A DNA stretch of 64,000 bases from Rhodococcus jostii RHA1 (GCF_000014565.1 NC_008268.1:936001-1000000), one strand, 5' to 3'; shown: positions 1 to 8,962, numbered from the stretch's first letter. Program-made: numbers and translations. Notes: a model not told the origin generated them from the sequence alone.

Positions 1-690
1 CTCGATGTGCCAGCCGGGACGCCCGGGACCGAACGGAGACGGCCATGACGGCTCGCCCGGGCGGACCGCACGCCACACCAGGGCGTCGAGGGGATCCTCC
101 TTGCCGGGGCGGTCGGGGTCGCCGCCGCGCTCGGCGAAGAACTTGTCCATCGTCTCGCGGTCGTAGCCGGACTCGTACCCGAACTGCTCGGTCGCGTTGG
201 CACGGAAGTACACGTCGGGGAATTCGGGGTCGTCGACGACGTAGGCGGCGCCGGACGCGACGAACTTCTCGACCATCTCGATCACTTCGCCGATCGACTC
301 CACCGCGCCGATGTAGTCGCGCGGGGGCAGCACCCGCAGGGCTTCCATGTCTTCGCGGAACAGCGCCGTCTCGCGCATGCCGAGGACCACCCAGTCCTCG
401 CCGTCGCGGTTGGCGCGCTCGAACAGCGGGTCGTCGACGTCGGTGACGTTCTGGACGTAGTGCACGTCGTGCCCGGCGTCACGCCAGATCCGGTTCACCA
501 GATCGAACGTCAGGTACGTGGCCGCGTGACCGAGGTGGGTGGCGTCGTAGGGGGTGATACCGCACACGTACATCGTGGCCGTGCGTCCGGGAGTGACGGG
601 ACGTACCTGCCGGTCAGCGGTGTCGAACAACCGCAGCGGAGGCCCCTGGCCTGGAACGGACGGGACAGCGGTTTCGGACCAAGACTGCAT
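1..690 (-). CDS. mshC: Cysteine--glucosaminyl-inositol ligase MshC (partial)
   Basis: MshC ligates cysteine to GlcN-Ins using ATP in the mycothiol pathway, the low-molecular-weight thiol system of actinobacteria. The 230 visible residues are the N-terminal class I aminoacyl-tRNA-synthetase-like catalytic half. HLGH at residues 52-55 is the HIGH-type nucleotide-binding motif, and Cys43 in [15 protein letters not shown] fits the zinc/cysteine-binding position of the family. The ATG at 690 gives MQSW, the usual family N-terminus. The 3' half, including the KMSKS loop, lies beyond position 1. The gene is last in the uppP-phosphatase-DUF3090-SCO1664-mshC run, the same order as recalled for M. tuberculosis Rv2136c-Rv2130c. 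Confidence 0.96.
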   Translation of the reverse strand, partial: MQSWSETAVPSVPGQGPPLRLFDTADRQVRPVTPGRTATMYVCGITPYDATHLGHAATYLTFDLVNRIWRDAGHDVHYVQNVTDVDDPLFERANRDGEDWVVLGMRETALFREDMEALRVLPPRDYIGAVESIGEVIEMVEKFVASGAAYVVDDPEFPDVYFRANATEQFGYESGYDRETMDKFFAERGGDPDRPGKEDPLDALVWRAVRPGEPSWPSPFGPGRPGWHIE

Positions 691-763
691 GAGAGCGAGC
701 CTAGTGGACCCGCATTTCCGCCTCGGAGGGAGCCGCCGCCCCCACGGGCGCCGAACGGCTCCG

Positions 764-1567
764 TCAGAACGCGGGCCACGGAATCGGCCGGTGACCGTTC
801 GGCCGGGGCATCACCGGCGCCGCGAGGAGGTCCACGGAACGCTCGTACAGCGCGGCGACCTCGCCGGACGTGATGTGCTCGCCCAGTCGCGCACCGAAGT
901 CGCCCTCGAGCGAGGAGATCAGTTCCGCGATGTCGACGACGAGGGCGCCCGGCACCTCCGTCCCGGCCCACCCCCACAACACGGTCCGCAGCTTGTTCTC
1001 CGTGTGCAGGCAGATGCCGTGGTCGACGCCGTAAACGGAACCGTCGAGCCCCTCGAGTGCGTGGCCGCCCTTGCGGTCGGCGTTGTTGATCAGCACGTCG
1101 AGGACCGCCATCCGCTGCAGCCGCGGGTCGTCGGCGTGGATGAGCGCGACCGGTTCGCCGTCCATGTCGGTGGCGCGCAGGATCTCGAACCACCCCTCCG
1201 GGACGGCGTCGGGAGCGCAGATGTCGACCAGGTCGAGACCGCCGGTGTCGTCGGCGTGCCGGTCGGGGGTGTCGACCCACCGCTGCACCATGCCCGGGCC
1301 GAACGGACCGTCCCGCAGGAGAGTGCGGGGAATCACACCCCACCCGAGCTGTTCGGACACGAGATACGACGCGTATTCACGTCCGGCGAGCGTGCCGTCC
1401 GGGAAGTCCCACAATGGACGCTCCCCGCGGACGGGCTTGTACACGCAGCGGACGGTGTTCTCACCCTCGACTGCGTCGCACACGAGGGTGGCGTTACTGG
1501 CGTGGGTGATCTGGCCGATGAGGGTCAGCTCGCCGGACTCCAGAGGATCGGACTCCTCGGCAGGCAC
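764..1567 (-). CDS. SCO1664 family protein
   Basis: A 267-residue soluble protein matching the actinobacterial SCO1664 family, which has weak resemblance to phosphatidylinositol 3/4-kinase-like folds but no proven activity. The N-terminal half has a basic segment [16 protein letters not shown] that resembles a nucleotide-binding strand and loop. NADRKGGH and [11 protein letters not shown] look like kinase catalytic and metal loops (DRK...H and DHG). Only 3 bp separate it from the DUF3090 gene upstream, so the two are probably co-transcribed with mshC. The function is unknown; a kinase-like role is inference from these motifs. Confidence 0.85.
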   Translation of the reverse strand: MPAEESDPLESGELTLIGQITHASNATLVCDAVEGENTVRCVYKPVRGERPLWDFPDGTLAGREYASYLVSEQLGWGVIPRTLLRDGPFGPGMVQRWVDTPDRHADDTGGLDLVDICAPDAVPEGWFEILRATDMDGEPVALIHADDPRLQRMAVLDVLINNADRKGGHALEGLDGSVYGVDHGICLHTENKLRTVLWGWAGTEVPGALVVDIAELISSLEGDFGARLGEHITSGEVAALYERSVDLLAAPVMPRPNGHRPIPWPAF

Positions 1568-1570
1568 CCG

Positions 1571-2164
1571 TCAGTCCTCCTCGTCCATCTCCGGGGTGAG
1601 GCCGAAGCTCTGGCCGCGGCGGTACCCGTTGGTCCGGATGCAGATGTGCCCTTCCGGGGCCAGTGGCTCACCGCACAGTGGGCACGGCGCGCGCCCGGCG
1701 GCGATGACCCGTTCGGAGCGCAACGAGAAGTCCCGCGCCTGCAACGGGGTGAGGAAGACGCGCACGGCGTCCGGTCCGTCCTCGGAGTCGTCGAGAACGA
1801 CGGACTCGTCGAACTCCGTCTCACTGACGGCGAGCAGTTCCACCACGACGGCTCCGGCGTCCGCGTCCCAGCCCAGGCCCATCGTGCCGACCCGGAACTC
1901 GGCGTCGATCGGGGTGACGAGGGGGCTCGCGTCGTCGAGTTCGGCCCCCTCCGGGGGAACCTCCGTCCCGAACCGGCGGTGCACTTCCTCGAGGAGGAGC
2001 CCCATCCGGTCGGCCAGTACCTGCACCTGCTGTTTCTCCAGCAGGACGCTGATCACTCGCGCCTCGTGTACGGCCTGGAGGTAGAACGACCTGTCGCCGG
2101 GCTCACCCACCGTCCCGGCAATGAATCGGTCAGGAGTGCGGAATACGTGAATTGCGCGTGACAT
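1571..2164 (-). CDS. DUF3090 domain-containing protein
   Basis: A 197-residue protein of the actinobacterial DUF3090 family, function unknown. The N-terminus (AIHVFRTPDRFIAGTVG) is the conserved family start. Near the C-terminus a CPLC...HIC arrangement (about residues 160-175) looks like a small zinc ribbon. The ATG at 2164 has GGAGG about 8 bp upstream on the minus strand. It sits between the histidine phosphatase, from which it is separated by the 24-bp repeat array, and the SCO1664-family gene. Conserved pairing of these two families suggests one shared process, but the sequence does not show which. Confidence 0.88.
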   Translation of the reverse strand: MSRAIHVFRTPDRFIAGTVGEPGDRSFYLQAVHEARVISVLLEKQQVQVLADRMGLLLEEVHRRFGTEVPPEGAELDDASPLVTPIDAEFRVGTMGLGWDADAGAVVVELLAVSETEFDESVVLDDSEDGPDAVRVFLTPLQARDFSLRSERVIAAGRAPCPLCGEPLAPEGHICIRTNGYRRGQSFGLTPEMDEED

Positions 2165-2264
2165 TGCACCTCCTTCAGCTGGAGCCGGGCCCTACTGCGG
2201 CGCTGCCCACTCGTTGTTCCGTCTCGGACTGTTCCTCGCAGCATGTTGCGTTCATTATCCGTCA

Positions 2265-2432
2265 ATCGTCACCGGCGGGGTCCGCCTAATCGTCACCGGC
2301 GGGGTCCGCCTAATCGTCACCGGCGGGGTCCGCCTAATCGTCACCGGCGGGGTCCGCCTAATCGTCACCGGCGGGGTCCGCCTAATCGTCACCGGCGGGG
2401 TCCGCCTAATCGTCACCGGCGGGGTCCGCCTA
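2265..2432. repeat. Seven perfect 24-bp tandem repeats
   Basis: Seven identical head-to-tail copies of a 24-bp unit fill 2265-2432; a degenerate eighth copy begins at 2433. Each unit contains ggcgg-ggt-ccgcc, a 5-bp inverted repeat with a 3-base loop, so a transcript could form a row of small hairpins. The array lies in the 272-bp gap between the histidine phosphatase stop (2437) and the DUF3090 start (2164). The unit length is a multiple of three, so open frames run through the array on both strands, but nothing suggests they are genes. It resembles a minisatellite or MIRU-like VNTR. Confidence 0.95.
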
Positions 2433-2436
2433 ATAC

Positions 2437-3135
2437 TCACAGCCGGACCTCCCCGCCGGGCACCGATCCGGATACTTCGGCGCGGGCCCCGTCTCCGGAG
2501 ACGGGTGGCGTGTTGACTCCGGACAGATCGGCTCCGGTGTCGTTCATCTTCAGCACGTACGGACGGGTGGAGGTGTACCGGACGACGCTGATCGAGGCCG
2601 GCTCGGCGACGATCCGCTGGAATCCGTCGAGGTGCGCGCCGAGGGCGTCGGCGAGGACCGACTTGATGACGTCGCCGTGTGAGCACGCCACCCACACGAC
2701 GTCTCGGCCGTGCAGTTCGGCGAGCCGCGCATCGTGCTCCCGGACCGCGGCGACGGCCCGGGCCTGGACCTGCGCCAGCCCTTCTCCTCCCGGGAACACT
2801 GCGGCGGACGCGTGCTGCTGCACGATCTTCCACAGCGGCTCCTCGAGCAGGACCTTCAGCTCACGACCGGTCCACTCGCCGTAGTCGACCTCGACCAGCC
2901 GATGTTCCACCACCGGGGTCAGGCCCCGGGCCCGGGCGAGCGGCTCCACGGTCTGCTCGCACCGCACGAGCGGCGAGTGCACGATCTCCTCGATCGCAAC
3001 GTCCGCGAGCCGGGACACGATGGCCTGCGCCTGCTCGCGGCCGCGGTCGTCGAGTTCGACTCCCGGTGACCGGCCGGCAAGCGTGTGTGCGGTGTTCGAG
3101 GTCGACCGCCCGTGGCGCAGCAGCACAACTGTCAT
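2437..3135 (-). CDS. Histidine phosphatase family protein (MSMEG_4193 type)
   Basis: A 232-residue member of the phosphoglycerate-mutase/acid-phosphatase superfamily. The RHG motif that carries the phospho-accepting histidine is at residues 7-9 (VLLRHGRS). The second catalytic histidine is in ACSHGDVIK near residue 155. Arg in SPLVRCEQT and Glu in VDYGEWTG complete the usual phosphate pocket. It matches the actinobacterial MSMEG_4193/Rv2135c-type group, annotated only as putative phosphomutase; the substrate cannot be read from sequence. The C-terminal tail after about residue 205 is poorly conserved and ends against the tandem repeat array. Confidence 0.92.
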   Translation of the reverse strand: MTVVLLRHGRSTSNTAHTLAGRSPGVELDDRGREQAQAIVSRLADVAIEEIVHSPLVRCEQTVEPLARARGLTPVVEHRLVEVDYGEWTGRELKVLLEEPLWKIVQQHASAAVFPGGEGLAQVQARAVAAVREHDARLAELHGRDVVWVACSHGDVIKSVLADALGAHLDGFQRIVAEPASISVVRYTSTRPYVLKMNDTGADLSGVNTPPVSGDGARAEVSGSVPGGEVRL

Positions 3136-3175
3136 TGGCCCAGCCTAGTGTCGTGCACTCCCCGGCCGCCCGATC

Positions 3176-4009
3176 TCAGGTGGCCGACACGACGCCGGTC
3201 GCGAGAAGCGACAGGACGACCACGCCGAGGATGATGCGGTAGCCGACGAACCAGTACATCGAGTGGTCGACGACGAACCGCAGCAGCCACGCGATCGACG
3301 CGTAGCCGATGGCGAACGCGATGACAGTGGCGACGAGGAGCTGCGGGCCGCTCGCGTTGAGGCCTTCACCGGCCGGTTCGAATGCGTCGGGCAGGCTGAA
3401 CAGCCCGGACGCGACGACCGCGGGGATGGCGAGGAGGAACGAATAGCGCGCGGCGGCTTCGCGGGTGAGTCCGAGGAAGAGTCCGGCACTGATCGTGCCG
3501 CCCGACCGGGATACGCCCGGGATCAGGGCGAGCGCCTGCGCCGAACCCATGATGATGCCGTCCTTGGCGCGCAGGTCCTCGACGGGACGCACCTTCCGCC
3601 CGTAGTACTCGGCCGCCGCGATGACCAACGCGAACACGATCAGCATGGTGGCGATCAGCCACAGGTTGCGGGCGCCCGTGCGGATCTGGTCCTTGAAGAG
3701 GAAACCGAGGACACCCACCGGGATCGTGCCGATGATCACATACCAGCCCATCCGGTAATCGAGGTCACCGCGATGCTCGGGGTGGAACAGTCCCCGGAAC
3801 CACCCGGCGATGATCCGTCCGATGTCGCGGGCGAAGTAGATGAGCACCGCGGCTTCGGTGCCGAGCTGGGTGACGGCGGTGAAGGACGCACCGGCGTCGT
3901 CACCGAAGAAGACCTCCGACACGATCCGGAGATGGCCGGACGAGGAGATCGGCAGGAACTCGGTCAATCCCTGGACCGTACCGAGGACAATCGCCTGGAG
4001 CCAGGACAT
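3176..4009 (-). CDS. uppP: Undecaprenyl-diphosphatase UppP
   Basis: Integral membrane enzyme that dephosphorylates undecaprenyl pyrophosphate, recycling the lipid carrier for peptidoglycan; loss or overexpression alters bacitracin sensitivity. The diagnostic motifs are [14 protein letters not shown] near the N-terminus, containing the (E/Q)xxxE-type residues, and [13 protein letters not shown] near residue 170. About eight hydrophobic segments are visible. I chose the ATG at 4009 (MSWLQ) because mycobacterial homologues begin there; an in-frame ATG at 4024 would add five residues. It is the first gene of the minus-strand run that ends in mshC. Confidence 0.96.
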
Positions 4010-4255
4010 CGCCTCGCCCATCACTCACCGGTCCCGAGGTCGAATGTGCCGCTCTGACGCCAATTTCCCATGTCGCGTTCGTAATTCACCGGCGCCACGG
4101 TACCGGGGAGGGCGACCTCCGGCAGAATCCGGCGTGGCAGGACCCCTGCCCCGCGATACCCCACTACTCTGCACCTGTGGTGACCGGTCCCGGGGGGCAC
4201 CAGCATCTTCGGGGGCGACGCCGGGTTGCAGCTACGGTACGAGACGCAGGCGGTT

Positions 4256-5185
4256 ATGGAACAGAGATCGGTCGGAGCAAGCGGGCTACGAGTGTCACGA
4301 CTCGGCCTGGGCACGCTCACGTGGGGTCGGGACACCGACGGCGACGAGGCCGCGGCGCAGATCGCGGCGTTCGTCGATGCGGGCGGAACGCTCGTCGACA
4401 CCTCGCCCGCGTACGGCGACGGTGTGGCGCAGCGGATCCTGGCGGAACTGCTCGACGACGTGGTGCCGCGAACGGAACTCGTCCTGAGCTCGAGTTCCGG
4501 GATCAACCCGTCGGGTCCCTCACGGATCGACTGCTCGCGACGCGGTCTCGTCGCCCAGCTCGACGCCACCCTGCGCGAACTCGGCACCGACTACCTGGAC
4601 ATGTGGCAGGTCGCCACCTGGGATCCGTTCACGCCGGTCGACGAGGTCGCCGCCACACTCGATTTCGCGGTGGCGAGCGGCCGGGTCCGGTACGTCGGGG
4701 CGCGGGGTTACCTCGGGTGGCAGCTGGCCACCGCGGCAGGGGCGTCCCGCGGCACCACGCTCGTCGCCACCCAGGTGGAGTACTCGCTGCTCGCCCGGGG
4801 AGTCGAGGAAGAACTCGTTCCGGCCGCGGCGCATCACGGTATCGGTGTGTTCGCTGCGGTGCCACTCGCCCGCGGGGTCCTGACCGGCAAATACCGCAAC
4901 GGGATCCCCGTCGATTCCCGCGGTGCCGACGACGCGCACGCGCAGGACGTCCAGAGTTACCTCGGCGACTCCTCCGTCCGGGTGGTCGACGCGGTCGTGA
5001 CCGCGGCCGACGGGCTCGGCACGTCCCCGCTGGCCGTCGCGCTCGCGTGGGCGCGCGATCGTCCGGGTGTCGCGAGCGCGGTCGTCGGGGCGAGGGACAT
5101 CGCACAGCTGACCGGAGTGCTCGTCGCCGAGGAGCTGGAGTTGCCCGCCGCGATCGCAGCGGCGCTCGACGACGTCAGCGCCTAG
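4256..5185 (+). CDS. Aldo/keto reductase family protein with altered active site
   Basis: A 309-residue AKR-fold protein: N-terminal RSVGASGLRVSRLGLGT and VDTSPAYG are the standard first strands. Of the AKR tetrad, Asp48 and Tyr53 are present. The lysine position is serine (VLSSSSG, about residue 80) and the histidine position is alanine (YLDMWQVATWD, Ala120). Ordinary NADPH-dependent carbonyl reduction is therefore doubtful, although the TIM barrel and the C-terminal cofactor segment (SAVVGARDIAQL) look intact. The ATG at 4256 gives the family start; an upstream in-frame ATG at 4226 lacks similarity. It is divergent from uppP and ends 98 bp before hmuO. Confidence 0.88.
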   Translation: MEQRSVGASGLRVSRLGLGTLTWGRDTDGDEAAAQIAAFVDAGGTLVDTSPAYGDGVAQRILAELLDDVVPRTELVLSSSSGINPSGPSRIDCSRRGLVAQLDATLRELGTDYLDMWQVATWDPFTPVDEVAATLDFAVASGRVRYVGARGYLGWQLATAAGASRGTTLVATQVEYSLLARGVEEELVPAAAHHGIGVFAAVPLARGVLTGKYRNGIPVDSRGADDAHAQDVQSYLGDSSVRVVDAVVTAADGLGTSPLAVALAWARDRPGVASAVVGARDIAQLTGVLVAEELELPAAIAAALDDVSA

Positions 5186-5225
5186 CGTGTGCAGGAGCAG
5201 GCAGACGTGCACCTGCAGTTCACGT

Positions 5226-5244
5226 GCAGGGCAGGCTAACCTGG
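5226..5244 (+). promoter_or_regulatory. DtxR/IdeR-type iron box upstream of hmuO
   Basis: GCAGGGCAGGCTAACCTGG matches 14 of 19 positions of the IdeR/DtxR consensus, and the AGGCTAACCT core is perfect. It lies 40 bp upstream of the heme oxygenase start, where Fe(II)-loaded DtxR/IdeR would repress. The downstream genes are iron-acquisition genes, which supports a functional site. A bound regulator has not been shown. Confidence 0.72.
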
Positions 5245-5283
5245 TGCCCACCGGCCGACGCCCGTAGATCTGCAGGAGAGTCC

Positions 5284-5970
5284 ATGACCACGCTGAACGA
5301 GGCCGACGCGGCCGATCGCCGAACCGTCGGCTTCGCCGAGCGCATCAAGGCCGGGACGGACGCCGCTCACCGGGAGACGGAGCAGTCCCGCTTCGTCGGG
5401 GCCCTCCTCGCCGGTGAACTCACCTCGGACGGCTACGCCGAACTGCTCGCGCAGACGTACCTCGTCTACCGCGAACTCGAGGACGCCGGGCGCACCCACA
5501 CCGGCAACCCCGTCGCGTCGCCGTTTCTCCACGACGAACTGCTGCGGGTTCCGTCACTGGAAGCGGATCTCGAGTTCCTGCGCGGGCCGTCGTGGCGCGA
5601 GACGGTGTCCGCGCTGCCCGCCACCACCCGCTACGTGGAGCGGCTCCGCGAGGTGGCGTACGAATGGCCCGCCGGTTTCGTTGCGCACCACTACATCCGG
5701 TACATGGGAGATCTGTCCGGTGGGCAGATCATCCGGCGCATGCTCGAACGCGCGTACGGGTACACCACCGACGGTCTGCAGTTCTACATCTTCGACGAGA
5801 TCCCGAAACCGAAGGTGTTCAAGGACACCTACCGCGCGAAACTCGACGCCGCGCCCCTGACTCCGGAGGAACAGCAGCGGGTGATCGACGAGGTCAACCT
5901 CGCCTACCGGCTCAACGGCGACCTGTTCGCCGCCCTCGAAGCGGACATCGACCGGTACCTCGCACGATGA
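5284..5970 (+). CDS. hmuO: Heme oxygenase (biliverdin-producing)
   Basis: A 228-residue all-alpha heme oxygenase that opens heme to biliverdin, CO and free iron in the cytoplasm. The proximal heme ligand is His29 in TDAAHRETEQS. The distal-helix signature GDLSGGQ follows HHYIRYM near residue 145. YIFDEIPKPKVFKDTYR is the conserved C-terminal helix region. The length is normal for the family. The ATG at 5284 follows CAGGAG by about 6 bp. It is the first gene of a four-gene iron/heme operon behind an IdeR-type box, and its stop overlaps the hmuT start (ATGA), indicating translational coupling. Confidence 0.96.
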   Translation: MTTLNEADAADRRTVGFAERIKAGTDAAHRETEQSRFVGALLAGELTSDGYAELLAQTYLVYRELEDAGRTHTGNPVASPFLHDELLRVPSLEADLEFLRGPSWRETVSALPATTRYVERLREVAYEWPAGFVAHHYIRYMGDLSGGQIIRRMLERAYGYTTDGLQFYIFDEIPKPKVFKDTYRAKLDAAPLTPEEQQRVIDEVNLAYRLNGDLFAALEADIDRYLAR

Positions 5971-7007
5971 GATCGGTGTTCCGGACCCGCACGGACAGGT
6001 CGCTGTTCGCCGTTCTCGTCCTGCTTCTCGTGTCCGCGGTAGCGGTGACGGCGTGCACATCCGGCGCCGGTGACAGCGCAGGCGGCACCGGCGGTGCGCG
6101 CACGGCGGTCCTCGACGACCTGAATCCCGAACCCCTCGAGTCCCCCGCCACACCGGTGCTGCCCGTCACGGTCCGCAGTTTCGACGGGGTGGACGTGACG
6201 ATCACGGACGCGAGCCGGATCGTGACCGCGGACCGCTATGGAACGCTCACCGAGACGGTCTTCGCACTCGGACTCGGCGACAACGTGGTGGGCCGGGACA
6301 TCGCCTCCGAGTTCCCGGCCGCGCAGGACGTGCCGGTGGTGACACCGGGCGGGCAGTCCCTCAACGCCGAGGCCATCCTCGACCTGGCGCCGACGGTGAT
6401 CCTCACCGACACCAGCATCGGCCCGCAGGCCGTGCAGGATCAGCTGCGGGCAGCCGGTATTCCGGTCGTCTTCTTCGATCCGACGCGGACCCTGGAGGGC
6501 GTGCCCGATCAGATCACGGCGGTGGCGAATGCGCTCGGCGTGCCCGAGCAGGGTCGCGAACTCGCGGCCCGCACCGAGAGTGAGATCGCGGCCGCCCGGA
6601 GTCGCGCGCCCCAGGGCGACGATCCCCTGAAGATCGCGTTCCTCTATCTGCGCGGCACCGCGATCACCATGATCGGCGGCCCCGGGTCGGGCGCCGACTC
6701 GCTGATCGACGCACTCGGCGCAGTCGACGCCGGCACCGCATCGGGCATCACGCAGCAGTTCGCGCCGATCACCAGCGAGGCTCTGATCGCCGCCGCTCCC
6801 GACGTCCTCCTGATGATGACGGGCGGGCTCGAATCGATCGGCGGCATCGAGGGACTCGAGAAGATCCCCGGGGTGGCGCAGACTCCGGCGGGCAAGAACC
6901 AGCGCGTCGTCGACATGCAGGACGGGGTGCTGCTCAGCTTCGGCCCCAACACGGGGCGTGTACTCGGCGCGCTGGCCGACGCCGTCTACCCGACCGACAA
7001 TCCATGA
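5967..7007 (+). CDS. hmuT: Heme ABC transporter substrate-binding lipoprotein
   Basis: A 346-residue periplasmic-binding-protein-type lipoprotein. A positively charged N-terminus and a hydrophobic stretch (FAVLVLLLVSAVAV) lead to the lipobox VTAC near residue 30, so it should be lipid-anchored outside the membrane. The two lobes of the FecB/TroA-like fold are seen around RIVTADRYGTLTETVFALG and the C-terminal KNQRVVDMQDGVLLSFGPNTGRVLGAL. Heme specificity is inferred from the operon with heme oxygenase. ATGA overlaps join it to hmuO upstream and hmuU downstream. Confidence 0.93.
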   Translation: MRSVFRTRTDRSLFAVLVLLLVSAVAVTACTSGAGDSAGGTGGARTAVLDDLNPEPLESPATPVLPVTVRSFDGVDVTITDASRIVTADRYGTLTETVFALGLGDNVVGRDIASEFPAAQDVPVVTPGGQSLNAEAILDLAPTVILTDTSIGPQAVQDQLRAAGIPVVFFDPTRTLEGVPDQITAVANALGVPEQGRELAARTESEIAAARSRAPQGDDPLKIAFLYLRGTAITMIGGPGSGADSLIDALGAVDAGTASGITQQFAPITSEALIAAAPDVLLMMTGGLESIGGIEGLEKIPGVAQTPAGKNQRVVDMQDGVLLSFGPNTGRVLGALADAVYPTDNP

Positions 7008-8077
7008 CCGTCGAAGACCTCCACGCTCCGGGTAAGCCCTCCTCACGCACTCGAACCGGTGCCGTCCTCGGCGGTCTGCTGATCGCCCTTGCTGTCGCCG
7101 CCGTCCTGTCGGCCTGCATCGGACAGGTGCCGACCGGACCCGGAGAGGTTCTCGGCAGCATCCTGCACCGCGTCGGATTGGATCTCGGGCCGATGCCTGC
7201 GCATCCCAGCGGTGAGGTGACGCTGTGGGAGGTCCGGTTCCCGCGCGTGGTCCTCGCCATCCTGGTCGGGGCGGCGCTCGGATGCGCGGGAGCGCTGCTG
7301 CAGGGTGTGTTCGCCAACCCGCTCGCCGAACCCGGCGTCATCGGGGTGTCGGCAGGAGCCGCGGTCGGCGCCAGCGCCGCCATCGTGGTCGGCGGCGCGT
7401 TCGCGGCCGGGTGGACGGTGGCCGCGGCCGCCTTCGTCGCCGGACTGATCACCACCGTCGCCGTGTACGTCCTCGCCCGGCACGAGGGCCGCACCGAGGT
7501 GGTCACCCTCGTCCTCACCGGTGTGGCGGTCAACGCGTTCGCCGGCGGCCTCATCGCCTTCTTCACGTTCGTCGCGTCCCCCGCGGCGCGCGATCAGATC
7601 GTGTTCTGGCAACTGGGCAGCCTCAACGGGGCCACCTGGAACGCGGTCGCGGTGGTGGCGCCGATGACCGTCGCCGGGATCGCCGCCACGATGATGATCG
7701 CCGGGAAACTCGACCTGCTGTCTCTCGGCGAGAGCGCGGCCCGGCACCTCGGCCTCGACGTCGAGCGGCTACGTCAGATCGCCGTGCTGATCGTCGCCCT
7801 GCTCGTCTCGTCCAGCGTGGCCTTCACCGGCATCATCCTGTTCGTGGGCTTGGTGGTCCCGCACCTGATGCGCATCGCCGTCGGGCCGGGCCACCGGGCC
7901 CTGATCCCGGCGAGCGCGCTGTGCGGTTCGCTCGTGCTGCTCCTCGCCGACCTGGGCGCCCGGTCGCTCGTGGCGAACGCGGACCTCCCGCTCGGCATGC
8001 TGACGGCCCTGGTCGGCGGGCCGTTCTTCTTCTGGTTGCTGCGCCGCACCCGGGCCAGTCAGGGCGGGTGGGCATGA
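7004..8077 (+). CDS. hmuU: Heme ABC transporter permease (FecCD family)
   Basis: A 357-residue polytopic permease of the BtuC/FecCD family with about nine to ten hydrophobic segments. Family landmarks include LWEVRFPRVVLAILVGAALGCAGALLQG, NPLAEPGVIGVSAGAAVGA and the C-terminal FTGIILFVGLVVPHLMRIAVGPGHR. The last one holds the cytoplasmic coupling helix that contacts the ATPase. It would form the membrane channel for heme delivered by HmuT. The start overlaps the hmuT stop by 4 bp and its stop overlaps the hmuV start by 4 bp. Confidence 0.95.
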   Translation: MTVEDLHAPGKPSSRTRTGAVLGGLLIALAVAAVLSACIGQVPTGPGEVLGSILHRVGLDLGPMPAHPSGEVTLWEVRFPRVVLAILVGAALGCAGALLQGVFANPLAEPGVIGVSAGAAVGASAAIVVGGAFAAGWTVAAAAFVAGLITTVAVYVLARHEGRTEVVTLVLTGVAVNAFAGGLIAFFTFVASPAARDQIVFWQLGSLNGATWNAVAVVAPMTVAGIAATMMIAGKLDLLSLGESAARHLGLDVERLRQIAVLIVALLVSSSVAFTGIILFVGLVVPHLMRIAVGPGHRALIPASALCGSLVLLLADLGARSLVANADLPLGMLTALVGGPFFFWLLRRTRASQGGWA

Positions 8078-8952
8078 GTCCGGCATTCCACCCGCTCCGC
8101 ACCCGGGTCGGCGAGGCCATCGAGCAGAGCCTGTTCCGACGGACCGACCCGGTGCCCCCGCCGCGCCCGTCGGGGGCGGTGACGCTGCGGGCGGACGGCA
8201 TCGCGGTCACCCGCGGGGGCAGGCCCGTGCTCGACGACGTGTCCGTGGACGTGCGGATCGGCGAGGTCCTCGTTCTCGTCGGCCCCAACGGGGCGGGCAA
8301 GTCGACGCTCCTCGCGGCGCTGTCGGGCGATCAGGACGTGCACACGGGAACCGTGCACCTCGACGACCGGGACCTCGGCGAGTGGACGGCACTCGAGATG
8401 GCCCAGCGCCGGGCGGTCCTTCCCCAGCAGAACACGGTCGGATTCTCGTTCACCGCACGTCAGGTGATCACGATGGGCCGCTCACCGTGGGCACGCACCC
8501 CCCGCTCCGACGACGACGCCGTCGCGATCGCCGAGGCCATGCGGATCTGCGACGTCGTGGCGTTCGCCGACCGGCCGTTCACCGCGCTGTCGGGTGGCGA
8601 ACGTGCCCGGGTAGCTCTGGCGCGGGTGCTGGCGCAGCGCACCGAGACGATCCTGCTCGACGAGCCCACCGCCGCCCTCGACCTCGGGCACCAGGAGACC
8701 GTGATGCGTCTCGCCCGCTCCCGCGCGGAGCAGGGCACCGCGGTGGTGGTCGTCCTCCACGACCTCGCGCTCGCCGCCGCGTACGCGGACCGGATCGTGG
8801 TCCTCGAGCAGGGACGTGTCGCCGCGAACGGCCCTCCCGCCGACGTCTTGTCCGAGGAATTGCTGACCCGGGTGTACGGGCACCCCGTCGAGGTCATCGA
8901 GCACCCGGTGACCGGTGCGACCCTCGTCCTCCCCCGCCGCGATCAGCGCTAG
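8074..8952 (+). CDS. hmuV: Heme ABC transporter ATP-binding protein
   Basis: A 292-residue ATPase subunit driving the HmuTU heme importer. The Walker A motif is GPNGAGKST, the Q-loop region is VLPQQN, the signature is LSGGERARVALARVL, and Walker B is ILLDEPTAALD followed by the switch-histidine segment VVLHDLA. The first 40 or so residues (MSPAFHPLRT...) are a variable extension ahead of the ABC domain. It ends the operon; no clear terminator is seen in the 10-bp gap to the convergent small gene at 8963. Confidence 0.95.
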   Translation: MSPAFHPLRTRVGEAIEQSLFRRTDPVPPPRPSGAVTLRADGIAVTRGGRPVLDDVSVDVRIGEVLVLVGPNGAGKSTLLAALSGDQDVHTGTVHLDDRDLGEWTALEMAQRRAVLPQQNTVGFSFTARQVITMGRSPWARTPRSDDDAVAIAEAMRICDVVAFADRPFTALSGGERARVALARVLAQRTETILLDEPTAALDLGHQETVMRLARSRAEQGTAVVVVLHDLALAAAYADRIVVLEQGRVAANGPPADVLSEELLTRVYGHPVEVIEHPVTGATLVLPRRDQR

Positions 8953-8962
8953 ACCGCGGGGG

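Noticed and set aside
2265..2432. CRISPR array
   Set aside because: The copies are contiguous with no unique spacers, and no cas genes are present.
2214..2516. Possible repeat protein (VTGGVRLI octapeptides)
   Set aside because: The frame exists because the 24-bp unit is divisible by three. There is no ribosome site or conserved start, and similar frames run on both strands.
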